Shown here: positions 8,104 to 18,042 of the stretch, one piece after another
How the letters are laid out: the number at the start of each line of letters is the position of its first letter
Numbering within the stretch: the first letter of the stretch is position 1
NCBI GenBank assembly: GCA_963931085.1
Contig: OZ006973.1
Coordinates: 558,001-622,000, forward strand
Length of the DNA: 64,000 bases
Source: UMGS1994 sp944386155
GTDB taxonomy: Bacteria; Bacillota; Clostridia; TANB77; CAG-508
Reading direction: 5' to 3'
Program-made: the position numbers and the translations under genes
Notes under the pieces: model-generated
What the model was told of the DNA's origin: nothing
The model's input: only the letters and a program-made list of their open reading frames with translations
Databases searched by the model: none

Positions 8104-8502
8104 ATGGCTAAAAATGTAACAAAGAAAACAGTAACTAGAAGAAGAGATAGAAAAAACATTGAAAGTGGAGCAGCTCATATTCATTCTAGTTTTAATAACA
8201 CAATAGTTACAATAACAGATACTCAAGGTAATGTAATATCTTGGGCTAGTGCTGGTGGACTTGGATTCAAAGGATCTAGAAAGAGTACACCATTTGCAGC
8301 AGGTCAAGCTGCAGAAACTGCATCTAAAGCAGCCATGGAACATGGTTTAAAAACAGTAGAAGTTTATGTTAAAGGACCAGGTTCAGGAAGAGAAGCTGCA
8401 ATTAGAGCATTACAAACAGCTGGTTTGGAAATTACTATGATTAAAGATGTAACTCCAATACCACACAATGGTTGTAGACCACCAAAAAGAAGAAGAGTAT
8501 AA
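8104..8502 (+). CDS. rpsK: 30S ribosomal protein S11
   Basis: 132 residues. S11 shapes the platform of the 30S subunit near the E site. The HSSFNNTIVTITDTQGNVISWAS start of the conserved domain and the C-terminal DVTPIPHNGCRPPKRRRV are diagnostic. AGGAGGAT lies upstream and the gene sits in the rpsM-rpsK-rpsD order. Confidence 0.98.
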   Translation: MAKNVTKKTVTRRRDRKNIESGAAHIHSSFNNTIVTITDTQGNVISWASAGGLGFKGSRKSTPFAAGQAAETASKAAMEHGLKTVEVYVKGPGSGREAAIRALQTAGLEITMIKDVTPIPHNGCRPPKRRRV

Positions 8503-8553
8503 TTTAAGAGAATATAAACAAAAAAGAAATTTAGAAAGAGGTGTAATTTTTAC

Positions 8554-9180
8554 ATGGCTAGATATAAAGATGAACAATGCCGTATTTGCCGTAGAGAAGG
8601 TCAAAAGTTATTTTTAAAAGGCTGTAGATGTTATTCTGATAAATGTAGCGTAACTAGAAGAAATTACGCACCAGGACAACATGGTCAAAAAAGATCTAAA
8701 CTTTCTGAATACGGAACTCAATTAAGAGAAAAACAAAAAACAAAATCATTCTATGGAGTTGGAGAAAAACAATTTAGAGGATATTTTGAAAAAGCTTCAA
8801 ATAAAAAAGGTATTACTGGTGAAAACTTACTTCAAATATTAGAAAGTAGATTAGATAATGTTGTTTACAGATTAGGTTTTGGAGTTTCAAGAGCTCAAGC
8901 AAGACAACTTGTAACACATGGGAATATTGAAGTTAATGGAAAGAAAGTTGATATAGCATCTTATTTAGTAAAACCAGGAGATGTTGTAGCAATAAGAGAA
9001 ATTAGAAAAGATAATCCAGTAGTTAAAGAAAACATTGAAGCTAATGGTGCAAGACCAGTTCCAGAATGGCTTGAACTTGATAAAGATAATATGTCTGGAA
9101 AAGTTATAAGACTTGCAAATAGAGAAGATATAGACTTACCAGTTGAAGAACACTTAATAGTAGAGTTATACAACAAATAA
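8554..9180 (+). CDS. rpsD: 30S ribosomal protein S4, zinc type
   Basis: 208 residues, the usual S4 length. S4 nucleates 30S assembly. The N-terminus holds a zinc motif (CRIC at 9-12, then cysteines in GCRCYSDKC), followed by the RRNYAPGQHGQ segment and an S4 RNA-binding domain (ESRLDNVVYRLGF, residues about 92-104). In other bacteria S4 is the autoregulator of its own operon. Confidence 0.98.
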   Translation: MARYKDEQCRICRREGQKLFLKGCRCYSDKCSVTRRNYAPGQHGQKRSKLSEYGTQLREKQKTKSFYGVGEKQFRGYFEKASNKKGITGENLLQILESRLDNVVYRLGFGVSRAQARQLVTHGNIEVNGKKVDIASYLVKPGDVVAIREIRKDNPVVKENIEANGARPVPEWLELDKDNMSGKVIRLANREDIDLPVEEHLIVELYNK

Positions 9181-9288
9181 TAGTAAAACTATTATACGTA
9201 TATTATTTATAGTATTTAGTATTGAAATTATAAAGATTTGGGAATATTTAAAGAAGAAATAAATATGTTCCAAGATGGAGGTAAATAA

Positions 9289-10236
9289 ATGATTGAATTT
9301 GAAAAGCCAAACATCGATTGCGTAGAAACAGATAATGTAAGAAATTATGCAAAGTTTGTATGCGAACCATTAGAGCGTGGTTATGGAATGACAATTGGAA
9401 ATTCACTAAGGAGAATATTATTATCATCACTACCTGGAGCTGCTATTACAAGTGTTAAGATTGATGGTGTCGTACACGAATTTTCAACTGTTCCTGGAGT
9501 AGTTGAAGACGTACCAGAAATTATTGTAAACTTAAAATGCGTAAGACTAAGAATGCATGATAATGAAGAAAGAACAATTAGTATAGACTTTAAAGGTCCT
9601 GGAGAAGTAAAAGCTGGAGACATTATTACAGATAGTAATATAGAAATATTAAATCCAGAATTACATATTGCAACAGTTGCAAAAGGTGAAAAATTACACA
9701 TGGAAATGACTGTTGAAAGAGGTAGAGGATATAACGTAGCTGAAAAGAATAAAAAAGAAGATATGCCTATTAATGTTCTACCAATAGATTCTATATTTAC
9801 ACCAGTTAAAAAAGTAAATTACAAAGTTGAAAATACTAGAGTAGGACAAATGGTTGATTATGATAAACTTACTATCGAAGTATGGACAGATGGTAGTTTA
9901 AAACCATATGAAGCGTTAAGTTTAGCTGCAAAAGTTATGACAGGACATTTAGAATTATTTATTGACTTATCTGAAACTGCAAAGAATACTCAAGTTATGG
10001 TAGAAAAAGAAGAATCTAAGAAAGAAAAAGTATTAGAGATGCCAATAGAAGAACTTGAGCTTTCAGTTAGATCATATAACTGTTTAAAGAGAGCCGGAAT
10101 TGCTACAGTAGAAGACTTAGCAAGCAAATCTCAAGAAGATATGATGAAAGTTAGAAATTTAGGAAAGAAATCTCTTGACGAAGTTACTAACAAATTAATC
10201 GCTTTAGGATTAAACTTTTCATCAATAGAAGACTAA
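9289..10236 (+). CDS. rpoA: DNA-directed RNA polymerase subunit alpha
   Basis: 315 residues. The N-terminal dimerisation domain carries EPLERGYGMTIGNSLRRILLSSLPG (near residue 28) and the C-terminal domain (residues about 245-310) carries the helix-hairpin-helix with KRAGIATVEDLASKSQEDMMKVRNLGKKSLDEV. An AGATGGAGG site precedes the ATG. It sits in the alpha operon between rpsD and rplQ. Confidence 0.98.
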   Translation: MIEFEKPNIDCVETDNVRNYAKFVCEPLERGYGMTIGNSLRRILLSSLPGAAITSVKIDGVVHEFSTVPGVVEDVPEIIVNLKCVRLRMHDNEERTISIDFKGPGEVKAGDIITDSNIEILNPELHIATVAKGEKLHMEMTVERGRGYNVAEKNKKEDMPINVLPIDSIFTPVKKVNYKVENTRVGQMVDYDKLTIEVWTDGSLKPYEALSLAAKVMTGHLELFIDLSETAKNTQVMVEKEESKKEKVLEMPIEELELSVRSYNCLKRAGIATVEDLASKSQEDMMKVRNLGKKSLDEVTNKLIALGLNFSSIED

Positions 10237-10257
10237 TTTATAGGAAGGAGAATAAAA

Positions 10258-10767
10258 GTGGCAGGTACTAGAAAACTTGGAAAACCAACTGATCAAAGAT
10301 TAGCAATGCTTAAAACTCAAACTACTGATGTACTTTTAAATGGTAAAATAGTTACAACAGAAGCTAGAGCAAAAGAAGTTAAAGCTATAGTAGATAGTAT
10401 AATTGCATCTGCAATTAAAGAAAAAGATAACTTTGAAGAAGTTGAAGTTAAAGTAGTTAAAGCTAAATTAGATAGCAAAGGACATAAAGTTACTGAAAAA
10501 GTTACAAGCAAAAATGGTAAAGATTATTTAAGAGTAGTTAAAGAAGAAACTACTGAAAAAAGAAAAAAAGATATGCCTTCTAGATTAAATGCTAGAAGAA
10601 GAATAATGAGAAAAGTTAACAAAGTTGAAGGTGTTGACTTAATGAACAAATTATTCGAAGAAATCGCACCAAAATATTCTGATAGAGTAGGTGGATATAC
10701 AAGAATAGTAAAATGCGCTCCAAGAAAAGGAGATAACGCAGATATGGCAATTCTAGAATTGTTATAA
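10258..10767 (+). CDS. rplQ: 50S ribosomal protein L17, extended form
   Basis: 169 residues from a GTG after AAGGAGAA. LGKPTDQRLAMLKTQTTDVL and TTEARAKEVKAIVDSII are the L17 core; the C-terminal GGYTRIVKCAPRKGDNADMAILELL is conserved. Compared with a core L17 of about 115 residues, a charged insertion of about 50 residues lies between them (roughly residues 60-110), a variation also seen in other Clostridia. It ends the alpha operon at a strong terminator. Confidence 0.96.
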   Translation: MAGTRKLGKPTDQRLAMLKTQTTDVLLNGKIVTTEARAKEVKAIVDSIIASAIKEKDNFEEVEVKVVKAKLDSKGHKVTEKVTSKNGKDYLRVVKEETTEKRKKDMPSRLNARRRIMRKVNKVEGVDLMNKLFEEIAPKYSDRVGGYTRIVKCAPRKGDNADMAILELL

Positions 10768-10789
10768 TAGATATTTGTATAAAAAGAGG

Positions 10790-10848
10790 CGGATACTTTA
10801 GATGTACTTATAAAATATAGAGTATATCTAAAGTATCCGTTTATTTTA
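10790..10848 (+). terminator. Terminator of the ribosomal run
   Basis: Perfect arms CGGATACTTTAGAT and ATCTAAAGTATCCG separated by a 22-base loop, followed by TTTATTTTAT. Lies just after rplQ. Confidence 0.9.
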
Positions 10849-10976
10849 TATTTTATTTTCTATTTTTTTAATTTTATTATTTAATTTCTAAAATCTTATA
10901 ATATATTAGTTTAATCAAAATAAAAAGGTAACATAAATAGATTATTTTCCATATTATACTTTTAAGAGGTGATGAT

Positions 10977-11285
10977 ATGGGAATTATTATTTTTTCTATA
11001 ATAATGTTTTTTTCCTTTTTAGGTATATATTATTTAATAAGAGAAATAATTTATTATAAAATTTATAAGAAAATGGATATATCTAAAGATATAGAATGCA
11101 ATATAATTATCAATAATTGTCGTGAGAATAACTTAGAAATGTTTTTTAAGAAATTTTTATATATGTATATGGATAACAACATTTTTGAGAATATAACGAT
11201 TTTCGCAAAAGATATAGATGATAATTCAAAATACATATTAGATAAAGTAAAAGAAGAATATAATTCTATAAAAATTAAATATTAG
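10977..11285 (+). CDS. Small membrane-anchored protein, unknown function
   Basis: 102 residues with one N-terminal hydrophobic segment (residues about 2-27), then a charged, probably cytoplasmic or extracellular domain rich in Asn, Asp and Lys. AGAGGTGATGAT precedes the ATG. I recognise no family. It stands alone between the rplQ terminator and a second small membrane protein gene on the same strand; codon use is native (AT-rich). Confidence 0.6.
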   Translation: MGIIIFSIIMFFSFLGIYYLIREIIYYKIYKKMDISKDIECNIIINNCRENNLEMFFKKFLYMYMDNNIFENITIFAKDIDDNSKYILDKVKEEYNSIKIKY

Positions 11286-11427
11286 AGTAGATTAATTTAA
11301 GTAAATAAGTAAATAAGTAAATAAATTAATTAAAGTGAAAAATAAAAATTGATAAAACAAAAATAATAAATTATAATTAGTATATAAAAATATTAAAGTA
11401 AAAACAAAAGATATAGGAGTATTATAT

Positions 11428-12111
11428 ATGAAAAAAGAAACAATAGAAAATAAAGAGGATAAAGATATAAAAGCTACAGAGAAAACAAAAAATGCTAAAA
11501 ATAAAGCAGAAGAATTTAGAGAAGAGCAAAAAGAAGAGCAAAAAGAAATTAAAGTAAATATATCACTGATGACTATAATATTAATAGTTGTTATTATAAT
11601 TGTTTCAATATTATCATATTTTAGATATTCAAGCATAAAGAGTAAATCTAGTAATATGTCTAATAAGAATCAAAATTTAATAAATGCTTATACAGAATAT
11701 GTTGAAAATGAAAAATATATAGATCCTGAAAATATTGAAGAAATGAAAAGTGACAATGTAAAAAGAGATGATTCAAAGATAAAAATTACAATAAAAGAAG
11801 ATTCGATTACAAATAAAGGAATGAAAATAAAAATAGAAGATACAAATGAAAATCCATATAAATATGATTCGTGGTTTCAACTAGAAAAATTAGAAAACGA
11901 TGATTGGAAAACAGTAGATATATTAGAAGATACAAAAGATGAAGAATTTGTTTTTGAGATTTATAATGATGTAAAAGATGGAATTATAGAAGAGACAATT
12001 AATTGGGAAAATATATATGGCAGATTAGAAAAAGGTAAATATAAATTAATAAAAAGATATATGGATGGAGATTTTTATTATACTATAGATAAAGAGTTTG
12101 AAATAAAATGA
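11428..12111 (+). CDS. Membrane-anchored protein with bacterial Ig-like (Big_14-type) domain
   Basis: 227 residues: a charged, coiled-coil-prone cytoplasmic start (residues 1-45), one transmembrane segment (about 48-70), a linker, then an Ig-like domain. The pattern of that domain (FQLEKLENDDWKTVD, then TINWENIYGRLEKGKYKLIKRY) resembles the surface domain found in many Clostridia proteins. AGGAGT precedes the ATG. Substrate or partner unknown. Family call is from pattern recognition and moderately sure. Confidence 0.65.
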   Translation: MKKETIENKEDKDIKATEKTKNAKNKAEEFREEQKEEQKEIKVNISLMTIILIVVIIIVSILSYFRYSSIKSKSSNMSNKNQNLINAYTEYVENEKYIDPENIEEMKSDNVKRDDSKIKITIKEDSITNKGMKIKIEDTNENPYKYDSWFQLEKLENDDWKTVDILEDTKDEEFVFEIYNDVKDGIIEETINWENIYGRLEKGKYKLIKRYMDGDFYYTIDKEFEIK

Positions 12112-12156
12112 AATTAAAAAAATAATATAAAATAATATAATAATCATAGAGAAGTA

Positions 12157-12198
12157 AAAGAGAATTTAGAAAGCCATCTTAAATTCTCTTTTAATATT
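12157..12198 (+). terminator. Terminator after the Ig-like domain gene
   Basis: Perfect 12-base arms AAAGAGAATTTA and TAAATTCTCTTT around an 11-base loop, followed by TAATATTTTT. Confidence 0.8.
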
Positions 12199-12270
12199 TT
12201 TCTATTTGCATTGTAAAATAAAAATAATTCTGATAGACTAAAGAAAGCTAAAAAGTAAGAAGGTAAAAAG

Positions 12271-14491
12271 ATGGAACTTGAAGGACAAATAGATGAGATA
12301 ATTTATCAAAACGAATCAAATAGTTATACTATAGCGACATTTGTAACGGAAGAAGATGTTTATACTGTAGTTCGGATATCTTCCGTTTATTAATAGTGGA
12401 GATTATTTAAAAGTAAAAGGAAAATTTGTTACTCATCAAGAATATGGTAGACAATTTAAAATAGAAACATTTGAGAAAAAACTTCCAGAAAGCAAAGAAG
12501 CATTAGAAAAGTATCTGGCAAATGGAATCATAAAAGGAGTGGGACCTGCTACTGCAAGAAGAATAGTAGAAAGATTTGGTAATGATACATTAGAAGTTTT
12601 TAAATTTTATCCTAAAAAACTAGCAGAAGTAAAAGGAATATCAGAAGATAGAGCAGAAGAGATAGCGGCAGAGTTTAATGAAAAATGGGGGTTATGGCAA
12701 ATTGTAGAGTTTTTAGAGAAGTTTGGTATAGGTCCTAGTAATAGTAAAAAAATCTATGATAAATTAGGTGCAAATGCTGTGGAAAAAATAGAGAATAATC
12801 CTTATATTCTTGTAGATATAGCATATGGAGTAGATTTTTTTAAAATAGATAAAATAGCAATAAAACTTGGAATAGAAATAAATAGTTTTGAAAGAATAAA
12901 AGCTGGAATTAAGTATGCACTTTTACTTGCAAGTTACAATGGAAATACTTGTGTAGAAGAAAAAGTATTAATAAATTTTGTTAAAGATAAATTAAATGCA
13001 AGTGAAGAATATATAGAAGAAAATTTAATTAGCTTAAAAGCTTCTGATGAGATAGTACTAGAATCAAGAGATGATGAAACTGATTGGTATTATTTAAAAC
13101 CATTATATACTGCAGAAAAAAATGTTGCAGAAAGAATATATATGATGAATAGATCAAAAAATGTAAAACATATAGATAATTTTGAAAAAGAACTTGCAAA
13201 ACAAGAAAAATCATTAGAAATAATATTATCAGAAAAACAAAGAGAAGCACTAAAAGGTGTTAATGAAAATAATGTATCTATAATTACAGGAGGTCCTGGT
13301 ACTGGTAAAACAACAATTATTAAAAGTTTAATTGATATTTATAAATCTAAAAAGAAAAAAGTAGTATTATGTGCTCCAACAGGAAGAGCTGCTAAGAAAA
13401 TGTCGGAAGCTACTGGAGAAGAAGCAAAAACCATACATAGATTATTAGAAATAGGAAAAATAGATGATGATAGACTTTCAAATGTAGATGCAGATTTTAA
13501 GCCGATAGATGCAGATGTAATAGTAATAGATGAAATGTCTATGGTAGATATTTTTATAATGAATTATATTACAAAAGCAATATATCTTGGAACAAAGCTT
13601 GTTTTGGTAGGTGACAGTAATCAGCTTCCATCAGTAGGAGCTGGAAGTGTTTTAAAAGATTTAATTGAATCTAATACTGTCCCAACAGTAAATTTAGATA
13701 AGATTTTCAGGCAAGCTGCCAAAAGTGATATTATAGTAAATGCACATAAAGTGAATAATGGGGAAATGTTTGTAGATAAAAAAGAAAGAGAAGAAAGTAA
13801 TAATGACTTTTTCTACATAAATGAATCAAATGTAGAAAAAATAGTATCACAAATAGTATCTCTTTCAACAGGAAGATTAAGTAAGTATGGTGATTATGAT
13901 TTTTCAAAGGATATTCAAGTTTTAACACCTACTAAAAAAGGTGCACTTGGTACTAAGGAATTAAATAGAGTTCTTCAAGAAAATATAAATCCTGAAAAAG
14001 AAGGAAAAAAAGAAAGAAAATATGGTGATATTACCTTTAGAGAAGGTGATAGAGTAATGCAAGTTAAAAATAATTACGATATTTTCTGGGATAGAGAAAT
14101 AGATGGATTTTATGAAACTGGAACAGGTGTATTTAATGGAGAATTTGGAAAAATTGAAAAAATAGATAATGAAGAAAAACAAATAAAAATAGAATTTGAT
14201 GATGGGAAAATTGCTTGGTACATGTTTTCTGAACTTGAACAATTAGAACTTGCCTATGCAATTACAATTCATAAATCTCAAGGAAGTGAGTTTAATGTTG
14301 TTATTATGGCACTTCCACAAGCAGCACCGATGCTTCTTACAAAAAATTTGTTATATACAGGTATAACAAGGGCTAAAAAATTGTTAATCATATTTGGAAG
14401 CGGAAATGTCGTAAAATATATGATAAATAATTCTGATAGTAAGAAAAGAAATACAGGGCTTAAATATAAATTAATAAATATTTTAAAATAG
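12271..14491 (+). CDS. recD2: RecD2-type DNA helicase, needs a +1 frameshift at GTT-CGG-A
   Basis: A superfamily 1B 5'-3' DNA helicase of the RecD2 type. From the ATG at 12271 (AGAAGGT upstream) the frame gives MELEGQIDEIIYQNESNSYT and on to YTVV (34 residues), then CGG at 12373-12375 and a stop six codons later. Skipping the C at 12373 continues as GYLPFINSGDYLKVKG, the expected N-terminal OB-like domain, giving about 739 residues. Helix-hairpin-helix repeats occupy the next part, then Walker A GGPGTGKTT, Walker B VIDEMSMVD, GDSNQLPSVGAG and TIHKSQGSEF with a final TGITRAKK motif. Apart from the shift site the gene is intact to its end. Confidence 0.9.
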
Positions 14492-14555
14492 ATAAATTGA
14501 ATATATTAAAGATTATAAATTGAAAATAAATTGGGGACTTTTTAAGGAGGAAAAT

Positions 14556-15287
14556 ATGTTTATAGATAAAGTTCTCAATTTTTTATTTCCACCAGTATGT
14601 GGAATATGTTTAAAAAAAGATAAAGATTGGATATGTGATGAATGTTTAAATAAATTAAAATCAAATCATCTTAAAATTAAATATATAAATATTAATAAAA
14701 ATAAAATAAATAATAAAATAAAAAGTCAAAATATACATAAAGTATATTATTTATTTGAATATAAAGATTTAATTAGAAAAAAGATAATTGATTATAAGTT
14801 TAATGATAAAAGTTATTTATATAAAACTTTTTCAAATATAATTTTAAAAAATAAAAAAGTATGCAATTTATTAAATTCATATGATATAATAATCCCAGTT
14901 CCAATGTTTGAAAAAAAGAAATCAAAAAGAGGATATAATCAAACAGAATTAATAGCAAGGGAATTATCAAAAAAATTAAATATCAATTATAATAATAATA
15001 TATTATTAAAAATAAAAGAAAATAAGACTCAAAGTCAATTAAATTATACTGAAAGAAAGCAAAACGTAATAGATGTTTATAAAGTAAATCAAAGAGAATT
15101 TGAAAATATTAAAGATAAAAATGAAAAAATATTATTAGAAAATAAAAAAATTATATTATTTGATGATATATACACAACAGGATTTACTGTAAAAGAATGT
15201 ATAAAAGAATTAGAGAATTATTCTTTTAAAAATGTAGATGTTTTTGTTTTAGCAAAAGGAAAAATAGAAAATAGAATAGAAAGGTGA
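14556..15287 (+). CDS. comFC: ComFC-type phosphoribosyltransferase-like protein
   Basis: 243 residues from the ATG at 14556, which follows AAGGAGG; an in-frame TTG at 14520 lacks such a site. The N-terminal zinc finger has CGIC and CDEC pairs (residues about 14-36), and the C-terminal half has the PRPP-binding pattern ILFDDIYTTGFTVKEC. ComF proteins act in natural DNA uptake; the family is widespread even in bacteria not known to be competent. Gene end overlaps the start region of the downstream NTPase. Confidence 0.9.
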   Translation: MFIDKVLNFLFPPVCGICLKKDKDWICDECLNKLKSNHLKIKYININKNKINNKIKSQNIHKVYYLFEYKDLIRKKIIDYKFNDKSYLYKTFSNIILKNKKVCNLLNSYDIIIPVPMFEKKKSKRGYNQTELIARELSKKLNINYNNNILLKIKENKTQSQLNYTERKQNVIDVYKVNQREFENIKDKNEKILLENKKIILFDDIYTTGFTVKECIKELENYSFKNVDVFVLAKGKIENRIER

Positions 15288-15292
15288 TGAAT

Positions 15293-17275
15293 TTGGAAGA
15301 ATTAGTTGAAAGTATACTTGATTATGTAAGAGCAGATTATACAGATTATGCTATTATGATTAATGGTGAGTGGGGAAGTGGAAAAACTTATTTCTGGAAT
15401 CATAAAATAAAAGATAAAATAGAATCTTTACAATTAAATGGTAAGAAATATACAACTATATATATGTCTTTATATGGTATATCAAATTTAGAAGAAATAA
15501 GTAAAAAGATTTTCATAGAAACTACTCAGCTTATGGATAAAAATCTAAAAAAATATATGGATAGCCATCACCAAACTAATATTCCTGAATATGCAAAAAC
15601 AGGTCTAGATATGGCAAATGTTTTTGGTGTATCAAAAAATGGTGATAAGATAGATTATGAAAGATTTTTCTCTACAGATGATAAAGTATTATGTTTTGAT
15701 GACTTAGAAAGAGCTAATGTTGATGTAGTAGATATTTTAGGATATATAAATAACTTTGTAGAACATGATCATATAAAAACTATAATTATTTGTAATGAAA
15801 AAGAACTTGCAACTAAATTTAAAAGTTCTAATTTAGAGATGAAAACATTTATTGCAACTTATCTTTTAGATAAACAAGGTGACTTAAATAAAACAGATAA
15901 ACCAATGGTTGAAAAGATAAGAGAAAAAATAGAATATGTTTTTGATAAAGCAAATGATTATGAAAGAATAAAAGAAAAGTTAATTGGAGAAACTTTTGAA
16001 TATGCTCCTAAATTTAATTATATAATTAATGGACTTCTTATGAGATATGAAAACAATAAAGATTTAATTAGATTTTTAAGAGAAAATCAAAATCTTATTA
16101 TTGCAACATTTAATAAAAGTGGTACTAGAAATCTAAGAATTTTAAAACATGCATTAAATGATTTTAGTAAAGTATACGAAAATGTAAATAGACTATATCC
16201 AAATACAAATTTAAGAGTACTTCAAACAATGCTTATATTTACAATAGCAGTATCTTTTGAAATTAAAGCGGGTAAAATTACAAAAGATAAATTTGTAAAT
16301 ATTGAAAGTAATGAAGAATATAAAGCAATACTTGTGTCTTCAAGAGTTCTTATGGATAACAGACAATTTTATATTAAAGAATTCGATAATAATTATTACT
16401 TTAATTTTAAATCAGAGTATAGATTTTTTAAATTTATAGAATCATATGTAAGAACAAGAATTTTTGATATGAAAGCTCTAAAAAAAGATATGGAAGCTAT
16501 AATAAATACTATAGATACAGAAAAGTTACCAGGATATAAAAGACTTCTTACAGAAGAATACTGGAAAATTAGTGATGAACAATTCCCAGGAATAATAGAA
16601 GAAGTTTTAGAAGATGTTAAAAAAGGAAAATTAAAACTAATAGAGATTACTAAACTTTTCGCTTATTATAGTTACTTCATAAAAAGAGGATTAGTAGAAA
16701 AAGATATTAAAGAAGTAAAACAAATATTTATGAATGGTATGGATATTGCATATAAAACATCTGTATATTGTGATAATGTAGAAGAAGAATTATCTAGAAT
16801 AGGAATAGACAATACTTCAAGTCAAGAGATGGAAGAAATATTAAATTATTTTACAGTTTTAAATTCTAAACTTGAAGAAAAAATGTATAAAGAAAAAGCA
16901 GATGATATATTCAAATGTATTCCAATTAAGATGGAATTATTTTATGATAGATTTGATAATGAATGTATGGAATTTCCAATATTTAAATATTATGATGCAT
17001 ATAGAATGTTCCAAAGAATAACATGTGCAAGTAATGAAGATATAGTAAGAATAAAAGAAATTTTAATAGATAGAGCAAAGAAAAATACAGATAAGCTAAA
17101 AGAAGAATATAATTTCATGAAACAGCTAAAAAAGGCTTTAGAAGATTATTGCAGAGGAAAAGATACAAATATAAAAATTGTTATGCTTAAAGAATTTTAT
17201 AGAGACCTTGGAATAGTAATAGATCTTTATAAACCTACTTTTTTCGGAAATGCAAAAGAAGAATCTAATAATTAA
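15293..17275 (+). CDS. KAP-type P-loop NTPase
   Basis: About 660 residues. Walker A GEWGSGKT is near residue 28 and the Walker B-like strand VLCFDDLERA near residue 130, the arrangement of KAP-family P-loop NTPases; the rest is helical with no other domain I recognise. The reading frame can begin at GTG 15284, ATG 15287 or TTG 15293; AAAGGTGAT spacing favours TTG 15293. The gene overlaps or abuts comFC and precedes spoVT. Several KAP NTPases act in phage defence, but nothing here proves such a role. Confidence 0.75.
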   Translation: MEELVESILDYVRADYTDYAIMINGEWGSGKTYFWNHKIKDKIESLQLNGKKYTTIYMSLYGISNLEEISKKIFIETTQLMDKNLKKYMDSHHQTNIPEYAKTGLDMANVFGVSKNGDKIDYERFFSTDDKVLCFDDLERANVDVVDILGYINNFVEHDHIKTIIICNEKELATKFKSSNLEMKTFIATYLLDKQGDLNKTDKPMVEKIREKIEYVFDKANDYERIKEKLIGETFEYAPKFNYIINGLLMRYENNKDLIRFLRENQNLIIATFNKSGTRNLRILKHALNDFSKVYENVNRLYPNTNLRVLQTMLIFTIAVSFEIKAGKITKDKFVNIESNEEYKAILVSSRVLMDNRQFYIKEFDNNYYFNFKSEYRFFKFIESYVRTRIFDMKALKKDMEAIINTIDTEKLPGYKRLLTEEYWKISDEQFPGIIEEVLEDVKKGKLKLIEITKLFAYYSYFIKRGLVEKDIKEVKQIFMNGMDIAYKTSVYCDNVEEELSRIGIDNTSSQEMEEILNYFTVLNSKLEEKMYKEKADDIFKCIPIKMELFYDRFDNECMEFPIFKYYDAYRMFQRITCASNEDIVRIKEILIDRAKKNTDKLKEEYNFMKQLKKALEDYCRGKDTNIKIVMLKEFYRDLGIVIDLYKPTFFGNAKEESNN

Positions 17276-17352
17276 AAAAATAAACTAAAAATGTATATTT
17301 TTACTCCTTCTTGGAAAAATAATATCATAAATTATAAAAAGGAGGAGCAAAA

Positions 17353-17907
17353 ATGAAAGCAACAGGAGTTGTTAGAAGAATTGATGATTTAGGGAGAGTT
17401 GTAATTCCTAAGGAAATAAGAAGAACTCTAAGAATAGGAGAAGGTTCTCCTCTTGAAATATATACAGATAAAGATGGGGAAATAATTTTGAAAAAATATT
17501 CTCCAATAGGAGAACTTACTGAATTTGCAACAAATTATGCAGAAACTTTATCAAAAACAACAGGTCACATTGCTTGTATTACAGATAAAGACAGTGTAAT
17601 TGCAGTTTCTGGAGGACTAAAAAAAGATTTACTAGAACAAAGTGTAAGTAAAGAGCTTGAAGAAGTTATGGAAAATAAAGAAATATATACAAGTAAAGAA
17701 AATAATGAAATTGCAATTCCAATAACTAAAAACGAAAAAAAAGAAAGAATATATAATTCTCAAGTAATATATCCAATCGTATCAGATGGGGATGTTGTTG
17801 GAAGTGTAGTTTTAATTTCAAAAGAACCTAATAAGAAAATGTCTGATGTAGAACTAAAAGTAGTTCAATCTGCTGCAGGAATTTTAGGAAGTCAATTAGA
17901 AATTTAA
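17353..17907 (+). CDS. spoVT: Stage V sporulation protein T (transcription regulator)
   Basis: 184 residues. The N-terminal AbrB-type swapped-hairpin domain begins MKATGVVRRIDDLGRVVIPKEIRRTL, and a GAF-like C-terminal domain (residues about 56-180) follows, which is the SpoVT architecture. In Bacillus SpoVT modulates late forespore genes. AAGGAGGAG precedes the ATG. Its presence is one of the better indications that the organism can sporulate. Confidence 0.95.
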   Translation: MKATGVVRRIDDLGRVVIPKEIRRTLRIGEGSPLEIYTDKDGEIILKKYSPIGELTEFATNYAETLSKTTGHIACITDKDSVIAVSGGLKKDLLEQSVSKELEEVMENKEIYTSKENNEIAIPITKNEKKERIYNSQVIYPIVSDGDVVGSVVLISKEPNKKMSDVELKVVQSAAGILGSQLEI

Positions 17908-17930
17908 AAAATAAATATTATTTAAAGTAT

Positions 17931-17969
17931 GGCAAATATTTTCTTTTATGAAATATTTGTCTTTTTTTA
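17931..17969 (+). terminator. Terminator after spoVT
   Basis: Arms GCAAATATTT and AAATATTTG(T) with a short loop, followed by CTTTTTTTAT. Confidence 0.85.
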
Positions 17970-17979
17970 TGTATTATTA

Positions 17980-18008
17980 TTGACACTCTAAAAAAATATA
18001 TATAAAAT
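17980..18008 (+). promoter_or_regulatory. Predicted sigma-A promoter
   Basis: TTGACA at 17980-17985, a 17-base spacer and TAAAAT at 18003-18008, upstream of the small membrane protein gene at 18043. Confidence 0.75.
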
Positions 18009-18042
18009 TAATATGAAAATTAACAAAAGAGGAGAAATAGAT

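Noticed and set aside
15284..15292. GTG 15284 or ATG 15287 as NTPase start
   Set aside because: They overlap the AAAGGTGAT binding site, which better serves TTG 15293; still not fully excluded.
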